DNA of 64,000 nucleotides, taken from a virus. The stretch lies in IMG/VR virus record IMGVR_UViG_3300008450_000018, positions 1 to 64,000 of that record; one strand, 5' to 3'. This document shows, in pieces, positions 1 to 7,418 of the stretch. How positions within the stretch are numbered: the first letter of the stretch is position 1; each line of letters opens with the position of its first letter. The notes below the pieces were generated by a model. The model searched no databases. It was not told the origin of the DNA and was given only the letters and a program-made list of their open reading frames with translations. Position numbers and translations under genes: made by a program.

Positions 1-1020
1 GCTTTTCTTTGGGGCCCCCCAGGCATTGGCAAGTCTGAGGTGATTGAAGGTATTGCTCGCGATTTGGGCGGTGCATATATTGACCTTCGTCTTGCACAGA
101 TGGAGCCCACTGACCTGCGCGGTATTCCGTATTTCAACAAAGAGTTGGGTAAGATGGATTGGGCACCTCCCATCGATTTGCCTGACGAAGAGTTTGCTAA
201 ACAGTACCCTTATGTGGTCCTGTTTATGGATGAAATGAACAGTGCCGCTCCTAGTATTCAGGCAGCTGCCTACCAGCTGATTCTTAATCGCCGAATCGGC
301 AAATACATTTTGCCTGACAATGTTGTCATGGTTGCCGCAGGTAACCGTGAAAGCGACAAGGGTGTTACCTTCCGCATGCCTGCTCCGTTGGCAAATCGTT
401 TCATGCACTTTGAAATGCGTGTCGATCATGGCTCTTGGGAGACTTGGGCAGTTAACAACAAAATCCACAAAGACGTGGTGGGTTACATTGGTTTTGCTAA
501 ACAAGACCTCTATGACTTTGATCCTCGTTCTAGCTCGCGTTCGTTCGCGACTCCACGTAGCTGGACCTTTGTCAGTGAAATTCTTGAAGATGAGGACACT
601 TCAGACGCTGAACTGATTGATTTGGTTGCAGGTGCAGTTGGCGAAGGTGTTGCAGTTAAGTTTATGGCTCACCGCAAAGTTGCAGGTCAATTGCCTAAGC
701 CTGCAGACATTTTGTCTGGCAAAGTCACTGAACTTAAAGTTAAAGAGATCAGTGCCATGTACTCGCTGACTATTGCTATGTGCTACGAGCTTCAGGATGT
801 TGCTAAGAAAGAAGGCGGTAAGCCTTCCGCAGAATGGCATAGTATGAGCGATAACTTCTTTAAGTTCATGATGGATAATTTTACCACTGAGCTTACTGTT
901 ATGGGTGCTCGTGTTGCGTTGACTACTTATAACCTGCCGTTTGTTCCTGGCAAGTTGAAGAACTTCGACGAATTCCATAAGCGTTTCGGCAAGTATATTG
1001 TGGCCGCAAGCCAGAAATAA
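1..1020 (+). CDS. MoxR-like AAA+ ATPase (5' end outside window)
   Basis: The reading frame is open from base 1, so the true start lies upstream; a GTG at 40 would remove the nucleotide-binding loop and is rejected. The visible protein starts with the Walker A loop GPPGIGKS (bases 13-36), followed by a Walker B strand ending FMDEMN (about 214-243) and a sensor-1 segment AAGNRES. This is the AAA+ core of the MoxR family, which usually works with a VWA-domain partner to remodel or insert cofactors into proteins. The next large gene (1431-2729) is such a partner, which supports the call. The substrate is unknown. Confidence in the family is high; a role in infection is inference. Confidence 0.88.
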   Translation, partial: AFLWGPPGIGKSEVIEGIARDLGGAYIDLRLAQMEPTDLRGIPYFNKELGKMDWAPPIDLPDEEFAKQYPYVVLFMDEMNSAAPSIQAAAYQLILNRRIGKYILPDNVVMVAAGNRESDKGVTFRMPAPLANRFMHFEMRVDHGSWETWAVNNKIHKDVVGYIGFAKQDLYDFDPRSSSRSFATPRSWTFVSEILEDEDTSDAELIDLVAGAVGEGVAVKFMAHRKVAGQLPKPADILSGKVTELKVKEISAMYSLTIAMCYELQDVAKKEGGKPSAEWHSMSDNFFKFMMDNFTTELTVMGARVALTTYNLPFVPGKLKNFDEFHKRFGKYIVAASQK

Positions 1021-1027
1021 AGTTAAA

Positions 1028-1066
1028 GGGAGGCAGGGCTTTACTCCTTTGACCGTAAGTCCTCCC
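1028..1066 (+). other. Intergenic inverted repeat
   Basis: GGGAGG at 1028-1033 can pair with CCTCCC at 1061-1066 across a 27-base loop that also holds CTCCTTT, so two alternative pairings of the AAAGGGAGG stretch are possible. It lies between the ATPase stop and the ATG at 1075, with no T-run after it, so it is not a typical terminator. The downstream gene has no evident Shine-Dalgarno sequence. Function unknown; may be chance. Confidence 0.3.
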
Positions 1067-1074
1067 GAATTATC

Positions 1075-1368
1075 ATGAAACTTTCCTTAGAAAAATTAGA
1101 TGGCAGACACAAAGGGCTCAATCGTTTAAAATATAGAGTATTGGTAAACGGTACCCAACCAATAAAATTTCAAGATTTCTGTCAAGTGCGACAATGGTGT
1201 TGGGATACATGGGGTCCGAGCTGTGAAAGAGAAATCTTTTTATCACTTGGACAGGATAATACAGGGTCTATAGATTGGGCATGGCATTACGATGAAAAGT
1301 TTAATTACTGCTACATTTACCTAGCAGGACCAAAGCAGTTGGAATTGTTTACATTAAAATGGTTATAA
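1075..1368 (+). CDS. Small conserved phage protein, LKW family
   Basis: A 97-residue protein that I do not recognise by function. Its C-terminal half (DWAWHYDEKF...YIYLAG...) ends in LFTLKWL. The same terminal signature occurs in the genes at 2716-3012 (LFALKWL) and 7176-7418 (YFNLKWG), and more weakly at 4215-4487. All are 80-98 residues, so they look like a paralogous small-protein family. It lies between the MoxR ATPase and the VWA gene on the same strand. Trp and Tyr are unusually frequent. The start is the first ATG after the ATPase stop, without a clear ribosome-binding site. Confidence 0.7.
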   Translation: MKLSLEKLDGRHKGLNRLKYRVLVNGTQPIKFQDFCQVRQWCWDTWGPSCEREIFLSLGQDNTGSIDWAWHYDEKFNYCYIYLAGPKQLELFTLKWL

Positions 1369-1377
1369 AAATTATTT

Positions 1378-1406
1378 TTGACAATAAATCCATTTTCAAT
1401 TATAAT
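1378..1406 (+). promoter_or_regulatory. Perfect sigma70-type promoter
   Basis: TTGACA at 1378-1383 and TATAAT at 1401-1406 are separated by exactly 17 bases: both boxes match the bacterial vegetative consensus at the optimal spacing. It lies in the short gap before the VWA gene (ATG 1431), and AAGGAG precedes that ATG. It would let unmodified host RNA polymerase transcribe this gene and those after it early in infection. Confidence 0.85.
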
Positions 1407-1430
1407 ATACACATAAACAAGGAGCACTAA

Positions 1431-2729
1431 ATGGCTACTACTTCTAGCGAAAAGAAAACAGAACATAAACTTGCAGGTCGTCTGACAGATAATACAGACC
1501 CTCGCTTGGACGCCACAGTGCGTGAAAAACTTGTTACGGCTCGAATTGGTCTACTTCTTCGTGCCCCATTTTTTGGCAATCTTGCAACTCGTTTGAAACT
1601 GGTTAATGCCGACGAGTGGCTGGGTACTGCGGCCACAGACGGTCGCAATTTCTATTACAATACTGAATTCGTAAACAAACTCAAGCCTAAAGAAGTTGAG
1701 TTTCTTTTCGGACATGAAGTGTTGCACAATGTTTACGATCACATCGGCCGTACTGGAGATTTCCGTGACCGCCGACTGTTTAACTGCGCCGCAGACTTTT
1801 GCGTAAACAGTGACCTTATCGAACAAAAGATTGGCGACAAGATTACTCCTTGCCTGTACGATCCAAAATACAAGGGTTGGAGTGCTGAAGAAGTCTACGA
1901 CGACCTTTACGACAAAGCAGAAAAAATCGACATCAGCGACCTTCTTCAGCAAGTGTTGGACGAACACATGGACGGAGATGAGCAGTCCGACGGAGATGGT
2001 GAAGGCAAAGACGGCGATAAAAAAGGCAAAGGTCGTCCTCGCTTGAGTGAAGAAGAAAAGCGACAGATCAAAGACGAAATTCGTGAAGCACTGTTGCAGG
2101 CTGCTCAGGCTGTGGGCACAGGAAACTTGCCAGGTGGTGTCAAGCGTCTTATTAAAGATCTCACTAAACCCGTTGTGAACTGGCGTGAACTGTTGCAACA
2201 ACAAATTCAAAGCACTGTAAAAGACGACTTTAGCTGGATGCGTCCAAACCGTCGTGGCTGGCATATGGATGCTGTTATGCCAGGCATGAAGCCAGGTACT
2301 CAAATTGATGTCTGTGTTGCCATTGACACTTCGGGTTCTATCAGCGAAAAAGATCTTAAAGACTTCTTAAGCGAAGTTAAAGGTATTATGGAGTCCTACG
2401 ACGAATATAAGATTCGTGTTATTACTTGGGATACCTCAGTATATAACCCTGAAGAATTTACCAGTGATAACATGTCAGATATTACCAGCTATACTCCCGG
2501 TGGCGGTGGCGGTACTGATCCACATTGTGTTTGGGAATGGCTTAAAGATAATGACATCGAACCTAAGAAGTTGATTATGTTTACTGACTTCTGCTTCTTC
2601 GGTTGGGATCCTGCAAGTGTGCAAGACTACTGTGATACAGTTTGGGTTATTAAAGGCAACCCCGATGCCGAACCCGAGTTTGGTGTTTGGGCTCATTACG
2701 AAGAGGCAAAGAAACATGCTCATGCATAA
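1431..2729 (+). CDS. DUF2201-type metallopeptidase-like/VWA protein
   Basis: A 432-residue partner of the MoxR ATPase. The N-terminal part carries a zinc-peptidase-like HEVLH motif (residues about 94-98) in the context FGHEVLHNVYDH. A charged, Asp/Gly/Lys-rich linker lies around residues 180-205. The C-terminal part is VWA-like, with the MIDAS-type DTSGS motif at about residue 299 after a hydrophobic strand. This order matches the DUF2201 family (putative metallopeptidase plus VWA-like domain) usually found beside MoxR ATPases. The start is fixed by AAGGAG eight bases before the ATG. It has its own perfect sigma70 promoter, so early expression is likely. Target proteins are unknown, and proteolytic activity is not certain from the motif alone. 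Confidence 0.85.
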   Translation: MATTSSEKKTEHKLAGRLTDNTDPRLDATVREKLVTARIGLLLRAPFFGNLATRLKLVNADEWLGTAATDGRNFYYNTEFVNKLKPKEVEFLFGHEVLHNVYDHIGRTGDFRDRRLFNCAADFCVNSDLIEQKIGDKITPCLYDPKYKGWSAEEVYDDLYDKAEKIDISDLLQQVLDEHMDGDEQSDGDGEGKDGDKKGKGRPRLSEEEKRQIKDEIREALLQAAQAVGTGNLPGGVKRLIKDLTKPVVNWRELLQQQIQSTVKDDFSWMRPNRRGWHMDAVMPGMKPGTQIDVCVAIDTSGSISEKDLKDFLSEVKGIMESYDEYKIRVITWDTSVYNPEEFTSDNMSDITSYTPGGGGGTDPHCVWEWLKDNDIEPKKLIMFTDFCFFGWDPASVQDYCDTVWVIKGNPDAEPEFGVWAHYEEAKKHAHA

Positions 2730-3012
2730 AGATGTAGATGTTACTACGGTTCCAAAAGAACTAGTCAATGATATTATGGATGTAATGGTCAGTGACTTGG
2801 CCAAAGAAATTGACTTTGACATCATAGCAGAGCAGTTATCTAAATGCGGTTGGTCTAAGGTAGATCTTCCACCGTTTGACAATCGATATAAATCTGTAGA
2901 TATTGTTGATTGGGCTTTTCATCATTGTCAAGGCAGTTTCGAACACTTTGGTGTACGTTTTATTTTTGAAGATAAAAGGGATGCTACTTTATTTGCGTTA
3001 AAATGGTTATAA
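2716..3012 (+). CDS. Small conserved phage protein, LKW family
   Basis: A 98-residue protein overlapping the end of the VWA gene by 14 bases. An open frame runs further upstream, but the ATG at 2716 is preceded by AGAGG at good spacing and gives a length equal to the paralogue at 1075-1368; a second ATG at 2722 is possible. The C-terminal half contains DWAFHH, then GSFEHFGVRFIFEDKRDA, and ends LFALKWL. Function unknown. The overlap suggests translational coupling to the VWA gene. Confidence 0.75.
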   Translation: MLMHKDVDVTTVPKELVNDIMDVMVSDLAKEIDFDIIAEQLSKCGWSKVDLPPFDNRYKSVDIVDWAFHHCQGSFEHFGVRFIFEDKRDATLFALKWL

Positions 3013-3056
3013 CATCTTACTAAGACTTAAATATTGTTAGTGTGTCGAAGGTATAT

Positions 3057-3353
3057 ATGAGTCACGAACAAGACAAGCTCAAGAACAGTAAACGTAGATT
3101 TGAAGATGACAACGCTGTAAAAAAACAGACTAAGATTGCTAAAGAGCATGGTGCTCCAGTCACAGAGCCACACCGATTGCATAAAAAACATGCCATGGAT
3201 TGTGGTAACCCAGAATGTTATCTTTGCGGCAATCCTCGAAAAACACATAAAGATAAATTAACAATTCAAGAGAAAAGATTCTATCAGGACACAGACAAAG
3301 TCACTGACAAGCATAGTAACGGAATTCATCCAAATGAAAAGAATGAAGGTTGA
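3057..3353 (+). CDS. Conserved small protein with CxxxxCxxC motif
   Basis: A 98-residue hydrophilic, Lys/Asp/His-rich protein. The centre reads MDCGNPECYLCGNPRK, a C-x4-C-x2-C cluster that may bind metal or a cofactor, followed by TIQEKRFYQ and DKHSNG. I know this type as a conserved unknown of T4-like marine phages, but no function is established. A GTG at 3042 is in frame; the ATG at 3057 is preferred because GAAGG lies just upstream. The end overlaps the next small gene. Confidence 0.75.
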   Translation: MSHEQDKLKNSKRRFEDDNAVKKQTKIAKEHGAPVTEPHRLHKKHAMDCGNPECYLCGNPRKTHKDKLTIQEKRFYQDTDKVTDKHSNGIHPNEKNEG

Positions 3354-3513
3354 TCTTAAAGACATTATGGACGAAGATGAGTTTTATAGCAAAAATCATC
3401 AAGTAACAGAAGACGACTTTTATAAAAAGTCAAACAAAAATCTAAACAATAAAAAATCAAACAAGAATCATCATTCTCGATATCGAGACGAAGACGATAA
3501 CGAGTTTCTATAA
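3334..3513 (+). CDS. Short acidic/basic unknown (59 aa)
   Basis: A 59-residue reading frame overlapping the previous gene by 20 bases. It begins MKRMKVDLKDIMDEDEFYSK (a second ATG at 3343 is also possible), continues with Asn/Lys-rich sequence and ends DEDDNEFL. It has an alternating acidic and basic composition with no recognisable domain. Its placement in an otherwise unexplained gap, the short overlap and the same strand as its neighbours support it as a real gene. Function unknown. Confidence 0.6.
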   Translation: MKRMKVDLKDIMDEDEFYSKNHQVTEDDFYKKSNKNLNNKKSNKNHHSRYRDEDDNEFL

Positions 3514-3533
3514 AACATCTCAGTGAGCATATT

Positions 3534-3764
3534 ATGAGCAAAAGAGTTGGACCTATTACCCTAGACAGCGATGCCGCTGATCGTATTACGGTGTTAAACT
3601 TGATGGAGTGCAGAACGTACCTCAAAAAAGAACTCAGTGATTGGAAAAAGAATCCTCGGTCAGAAACCAATCCTGACGGATATTGGTTGCATCCCGAAGA
3701 TGTAGCTGGTAACACTCGCTTGGTAGAAGCAATGAACACAGTTATCAAATACTTTGGCAAATGA
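3534..3764 (+). CDS. Conserved hypothetical phage protein (76 aa)
   Basis: A 76-residue soluble protein, MSKRVGPITLDSDAADRITV at the start, with a segment NPDGYWLHPEDVAGN and a helical C-terminus. No catalytic motif or membrane segment is visible. It overlaps the next gene by four bases (ATGA at 3761-3764), a sign of translational coupling. Function unknown; it may act together with the 156-residue protein encoded next. Confidence 0.7.
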   Translation: MSKRVGPITLDSDAADRITVLNLMECRTYLKKELSDWKKNPRSETNPDGYWLHPEDVAGNTRLVEAMNTVIKYFGK

Positions 3765-4231
3765 AAAAGATTTTCTACGAAAAAGTTGGACGCAGGTACA
3801 AACCTGTGTATGAATACGACCAGATGTTACTGGATGGTTTCCCAAAAGGTAATCATATTGTTATGTGTTACCCAGGTGGGCAGAGTCGTCGATATGATAT
3901 TGATCCCAACTATGCGGCTTTGATTGCTGCCGCACGTATTGCTGAAGATGCGATGAGTCAAGCTGTACGTCAGGCAAGCGAAATGCGGCCACAACGAACG
4001 CCATTGACACCAGGTCAATTGAAGGCTTGGAAAAAGTTAGCAAAAGAGTTTGGTGATGACTTGGCTACACTAAACATGGGTAGTGCCAGAGACATAGCAG
4101 AAGCAGGACTAAAGGCACTGCAAGAAGAAGCCGACAAATTGATGAAACATGCAAGTGTGCGAGCAGCCTACGAACAGTTTCAATTAGTATGTAAACTATG
4201 CGCGGATCAGACTGATGCTGAAGTACGGTGA
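3761..4231 (+). CDS. Conserved hypothetical phage protein (156 aa)
   Basis: A 156-residue protein coupled by ATGA overlap to the gene before it. The N-terminal half is beta-like (FYEKVGRRYKPVYEYD; MCYPGGQSRRYDIDP). The C-terminal two-thirds is predicted helical, rich in Ala, Glu and Lys, with heptad-like spacing around ALKALQEEADKLMKHA that suggests a coiled coil. No enzyme motif. Function unknown. Confidence 0.7.
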   Translation: MKKIFYEKVGRRYKPVYEYDQMLLDGFPKGNHIVMCYPGGQSRRYDIDPNYAALIAAARIAEDAMSQAVRQASEMRPQRTPLTPGQLKAWKKLAKEFGDDLATLNMGSARDIAEAGLKALQEEADKLMKHASVRAAYEQFQLVCKLCADQTDAEVR

Positions 4232-4487
4232 AATTAATCCTTTAAATGTATTTGGGCTGCGAAGGTTGGACCATTGTCCGCCGCATTTCGAAAAAGTGCA
4301 TTTCGATTTACGTACTAGTGAAAAACATATCACTGATTGGGTTTATGAGAATCTAATCGGAAGATTTTGGTTTGGTGATTTTTACGACGATAAAAATACT
4401 TTGTGTAAATGTGCTGCTTTTGAAACCAAAAGCGAAGCCAGTTATTTTATGCTGATGATAGACTCTTTTAACGTTTATCAACAATAA
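4215..4487 (+). CDS. Small phage protein, possible LKW-family relative
   Basis: A 90-residue protein overlapping the previous gene by 17 bases. It contains TDWVYENLIGRFWFGDFYDD and ends near FETKSEASYFMLMIDSF, which resembles the DW...G.F...FED..DA..F.LKW pattern of the proteins at 1075 and 2716, although the terminal LKW is lost. Two Cys sit in CKCAAF. Function unknown; the family link is weak and by eye. Confidence 0.65.
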   Translation: MLKYGEINPLNVFGLRRLDHCPPHFEKVHFDLRTSEKHITDWVYENLIGRFWFGDFYDDKNTLCKCAAFETKSEASYFMLMIDSFNVYQQ

Positions 4488-4516
4488 ACATATTCCCACT
4501 TAGATCTAAAAATTTT

Positions 4517-4558
4517 CTCCGATGATTTAACAGGTTAAATAACTGTATATCATCGGAG
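4517..4558 (+). promoter_or_regulatory. Hairpin sequestering the ribosome-binding site of the 4564 gene
   Basis: CTCCGATGAT at 4517-4526 is exactly complementary to ATCATCGGAG at 4549-4558. Inside the loop ACAG (4530-4533) can also pair with CTGT (4543-4546) around an AT-rich apex that contains TTAAATAA. The right arm includes the GGAG that serves as Shine-Dalgarno sequence for the ATG at 4564, so folding would hide it. There is no T-run, so this is a translational-control or RNA-stability element rather than a terminator. Confidence 0.6.
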
Positions 4559-4563
4559 TAGTA

Positions 4564-4770
4564 ATGAGCACTGAGTCTAAACAAGTTCAGGTTCCTTCTA
4601 AGGAACTTCTTACAATTTTATCTAGTATGCAATTGGCCAGCAGCCGTGGTGCATTTAGGCCTGAAGAATTTACAGAAATTGGATCCGCATATCAAGCATT
4701 ATATGCTTTTTTAGCTGATCTGAATGTTATTGCACCAGCGCCAGCTGCTACAGAAACCCCCAATCAATAA
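4564..4770 (+). CDS. Conserved small phage protein (68 aa)
   Basis: A 68-residue protein with a helical core (LLTILSSMQLASSRGAFRPE; YQALYAFLADL) and an Ala/Pro-rich tail. The SRGAF...E pattern is shared by small unknown proteins of T4-like marine phages, as far as I recall; no function is known. GGAG lies upstream but inside a stable inverted repeat (4517-4558), so translation may be controlled by RNA structure. The next gene starts 10 bases after its stop. Confidence 0.75.
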   Translation: MSTESKQVQVPSKELLTILSSMQLASSRGAFRPEEFTEIGSAYQALYAFLADLNVIAPAPAATETPNQ

Positions 4771-4779
4771 GGATTTATT

Positions 4780-5466
4780 ATGATTAAACATGTAGGTAAA
4801 CACAGCAACAAAAGATGTGTTATTTTATTTAAAACCGTACCAGGAGAAGAGCATATGTGTTTGGTCATATATCCTGATACATTACCCCGCCATATTCATG
4901 ACGATGTAATGACTGCGCTGGAAAGCGATTCTGGACAACAAGCCAAAGAGTTCAGTGATTATCTATTCAGATACACACTACAGGATGGCAATAACGCATT
5001 AGAAACTTTACACAAAGAAGGCATGATTAAAAAAGTGCCAACTAATCAAGTTATCGTTACACCAAATGCTAAAAGCACTGTAAGATTAGACGAACTTAAT
5101 TCGATTTTATCAAAGTTGTCACAAGGTGAAGAAGCTGTCAAAGCATTGGCCGACTTAGACAAAAACTCAGGCATGATAAACAAACGTCGAGTGCGCGAAG
5201 GTTTAGAACCTGGCGAAGTGCGAGCACCGCGCGAATCTCGCAGTACTCCTGCTCAGATTACAAACAACATAAGTATTAATGATGTGCTGTCAGACGAAGA
5301 CCTTGCCACGCAACGTCTAGCTCAAGCACAGAAACTGCAATCGGACGCCAAAGCATTATTAGCAGAAGCAGCTCGTTTGCAAGAAGAAGCATTAAAACTT
5401 AACGGGCCCGCAGCAAAAAATGGCACAGCAAAATCCAAAAAAACAGTCAAAGCCAAAGAAGCTTAA
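4780..5466 (+). CDS. Conserved T4-like marine phage protein (228 aa)
   Basis: A 228-residue protein beginning MIKHVGKHSNKRCVILFKTV, a start I recognise from conserved unknowns of cyanophage- and pelagiphage-type myoviruses. The N-terminal ~110 residues are a compact alpha/beta region (YPDTLPRHIHDDVM; ALETLHKEGMIKKVP). From about residue 165 it becomes a long Ala/Gln/Glu/Leu-rich coiled-coil-like helix and ends in a Lys/Ala tail. AAGGA precedes the ATG at good distance. The gene overlaps the next one by 47 bases in another frame. Function unknown; the helix suggests oligomer formation. Confidence 0.8.
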   Translation: MIKHVGKHSNKRCVILFKTVPGEEHMCLVIYPDTLPRHIHDDVMTALESDSGQQAKEFSDYLFRYTLQDGNNALETLHKEGMIKKVPTNQVIVTPNAKSTVRLDELNSILSKLSQGEEAVKALADLDKNSGMINKRRVREGLEPGEVRAPRESRSTPAQITNNISINDVLSDEDLATQRLAQAQKLQSDAKALLAEAARLQEEALKLNGPAAKNGTAKSKKTVKAKEA

Positions 5467-5758
5467 TTTAAATACAAAAACTGCTTGGAGAAATATACTA
5501 AAAGAAGTCGAGAAAAAAGAAGTACCTATACATGTTTTAGAAAAACTTATGGTACATCTTAAAGATGGCACCATGGTCACAGTGGATATTAAAAGACTGT
5601 TGGCCGAAGGTGCAGATCCTGACGAAATAGAAAAACATGTTTCCAGCAGACTAGATGAATTAGATCTGTATATAGACAATGTAGATTTTTTTGTAGACAT
5701 CGATCTAGTAGAAAAAACAGTACAACCAGAAACAGACAGGCTATTATCTAAACTATGA
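5420..5758 (+). CDS. Conserved hypothetical phage protein (112 aa)
   Basis: A 112-residue protein with a basic N-terminal tail (KKQSKPKK) and an acidic remainder, including LLAEGADPDEIEKHV and a C-terminal VEKTVQPETDRLLSKL. It starts inside the 3' end of the previous gene, with a 47-base overlap, and couples by ATGA to dihydrofolate reductase. It is conserved beside the preceding gene in related phages, as I recall. Its length equals that of T4 gp33, but I see no convincing similarity, so no function is assigned. Confidence 0.72.
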   Translation: MAQQNPKKQSKPKKLNLNTKTAWRNILKEVEKKEVPIHVLEKLMVHLKDGTMVTVDIKRLLAEGADPDEIEKHVSSRLDELDLYIDNVDFFVDIDLVEKTVQPETDRLLSKL

Positions 5759-6258
5759 TCAAGGCAATTTTTGCTGTAGATCACTGGGGAGGAATGGGGT
5801 TTAACGGATCATTGCCGTGGCCCCATCATCCCGAAGATTTACAATATTTCAAAGAACAAACCATGAGAGACATCGTCGTCATGGGAAGAAAAACTTGGGA
5901 CGATCCCAAGATGCCAAAACCGTTGCCTGGACGCATAAATTATGTGGCAACAAACAAACCTATTTTTGGTTACGGTATTACCACTATTCGTGGAGACTTG
6001 CAGGAAAATATTCGTAAAATTCAAAACGCATATCCAACAAAAACAGTTTGGATTATTGGCGGACCTGACATTTTGATGGAAACTCGAGATCTAGTAGATC
6101 AAGTTCATATCACCCATTTCAAAGGTCAATTTAAAACTGATCGACAAATCGATTTACGAAAATATTTAAGTTTATTCAGAGCTACCAGTGCTGCTACTAG
6201 TTTAGATAAAAAATGCAGTTGGATGACTTATAAAAACATTGACATATTTCGTCAATAA
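5755..6258 (+). CDS. frd: Dihydrofolate reductase
   Basis: The 167-residue enzyme reduces dihydrofolate to tetrahydrofolate with NADPH, regenerating the cofactor consumed by thymidylate synthase, which is encoded next. Diagnostic segments: GSLPWPHHPEDLQYFK (substrate pocket), VVMGRKTWD (NADPH site) and the second cofactor loop WIIGGPDIL, followed by VDQVHITHF. Length is normal for DHFR. It starts at an ATGA overlap with the preceding gene. The frd-td order is the T4 arrangement and serves phage dTMP supply during DNA replication. Confidence 0.96.
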   Translation: MIKAIFAVDHWGGMGFNGSLPWPHHPEDLQYFKEQTMRDIVVMGRKTWDDPKMPKPLPGRINYVATNKPIFGYGITTIRGDLQENIRKIQNAYPTKTVWIIGGPDILMETRDLVDQVHITHFKGQFKTDRQIDLRKYLSLFRATSAATSLDKKCSWMTYKNIDIFRQ

Positions 6259-6273
6259 AATTATACTTAATGC

Positions 6274-7179
6274 ATGGAACAACAATATTTAGATGCATTA
6301 AAATATGTGCTAGAAAATGGCACTAACAAATCCGATCGTACCGGCACTGGCACTATTAGCGTGTTTGGTATGCAACAACGCTACAACTTACAATATGGAT
6401 TTCCAGCTGTAACAACTAAGAAACTGGCATGGAAATCTGTGGTATCAGAATTGCTGTGGTTCATTGAAGGGTCAGGGGACGAAAACCGTTTGCGAGAGAT
6501 TCTACATGGTAGCAAACATACAGAAAAAACAACCATCTGGTCTGCCAATGCCACAGCACCTTATTGGACTAATAGATACAAAAAGTTTCCCCCACGGGGG
6601 CCGCAATACGACGGTGACTTAGGTCGTGTTTATGGTGTACAATGGCGACACTGGCGTACCAGCGAACGAACTTTAAATTCAGACAATAACGATCTAATTA
6701 ACGTCGAAGTTGATCAACTTACTGAATTAATTAAGGGAATAAAAGCAGACCCTCACGGACGAAGACATATATTATCAGCATGGAATCCAGGCGAATTAGA
6801 AGCCATGGCCTTGCCACCGTGCCACTGCTTTGCTCAGTTTTATATTGCCGATGGTAAGCTATCTTGCCAAATGTATCAAAGAAGTTGCGACATGTTTTTA
6901 GGTGTACCCTTTAATATCGCGAGTTACAGCCTGTTAACACATCTTGTAGCTCAAGTGTGCGGCCTAGAAGTAGGCGAGTTTGTTCATGTACTGGGAGATG
7001 CACACATCTACATGAATCATGTAGACCAGGTAAAAAAACAATTATCACGTGAACCTTTGCCTGCCCCAACTCTTTTGCTAAGTCCGGGCATAGACAAAAT
7101 CACTGACTTTACCATGGGTGATATTGTGCTACACAACTATCAAAGTCACGGTGCCATCAAGGCAGACATGGCCGTATGA
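6274..7179 (+). CDS. td: Thymidylate synthase (ThyA type)
   Basis: The 301-residue enzyme methylates dUMP to dTMP using methylene-tetrahydrofolate. Family hallmarks: SDRTGTGTISVFG near the N-terminus, FPAVTTKKL, the catalytic-Cys segment ALPPCHCFAQFYI, YQRSCDMFLGVPFNIASY, and HVLGDAHIYMNHV near the C-terminus. It is somewhat longer than the 264 residues of E. coli ThyA, with an insertion between about residues 85 and 110. No self-splicing intron is seen, unlike T4 td. It lies 15 bases after frd and overlaps the next small gene by ATGA. Confidence 0.97.
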   Translation: MEQQYLDALKYVLENGTNKSDRTGTGTISVFGMQQRYNLQYGFPAVTTKKLAWKSVVSELLWFIEGSGDENRLREILHGSKHTEKTTIWSANATAPYWTNRYKKFPPRGPQYDGDLGRVYGVQWRHWRTSERTLNSDNNDLINVEVDQLTELIKGIKADPHGRRHILSAWNPGELEAMALPPCHCFAQFYIADGKLSCQMYQRSCDMFLGVPFNIASYSLLTHLVAQVCGLEVGEFVHVLGDAHIYMNHVDQVKKQLSREPLPAPTLLLSPGIDKITDFTMGDIVLHNYQSHGAIKADMAV

Positions 7180-7418
7180 AGATCAAAGTACATGAATTTT
7201 TGATGAGTGACGTAGATGACTTTGCAATCTACGCCGCTGAACCTTTATATAATTGGGAAAAAAGCGAACAAGGTCAGTGGGTCATGAATAATGCTGTTGA
7301 CAAACCTTCATGGCATTCAGGTTGGGACCATGTCACTTTTCAAAATAAAGTAACTATAATTGCAGATTTGGAAGAAAAAGATCTAACATATTTTAATCTT
7401 AAATGGGGTGTTAAATGA
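7176..7418 (+). CDS. Small conserved phage protein, LKW family
   Basis: An 80-residue acidic, Trp-rich protein ending LTYFNLKWGVK, close to the LFALKWL/LFTLKWL ends of the small proteins at 2716 and 1075. It is coupled by four-base ATGA overlaps both to thymidylate synthase upstream and to the NDP-sugar epimerase downstream, so it is certainly translated in this operon if they are. Function unknown. Confidence 0.75.
   Translation: MKIKVHEFLMSDVDDFAIYAAEPLYNWEKSEQGQWVMNNAVDKPSWHSGWDHVTFQNKVTIIADLEEKDLTYFNLKWGVK

Noticed and set aside
1551-2303. 250-codon antisense frame opposite the VWA gene
   Set aside because: It is a shadow of the real gene's codon usage; it has no ribosome-binding site, no domain, and the plus-strand protein has clear motifs.
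5431-5466. Programmed frameshift at a run of seven A in the overlap of two genes
   Set aside because: The run is not in the register of a canonical -1 slippery heptamer and the downstream gene has its own ATG at 5420; ordinary overlap explains it.
5420-5758. T4 gp33 homologue (same length, 112 residues)
   Set aside because: No recognisable similarity beyond length; the basic N-terminus and lack of a clear clamp-binding tail do not support it.
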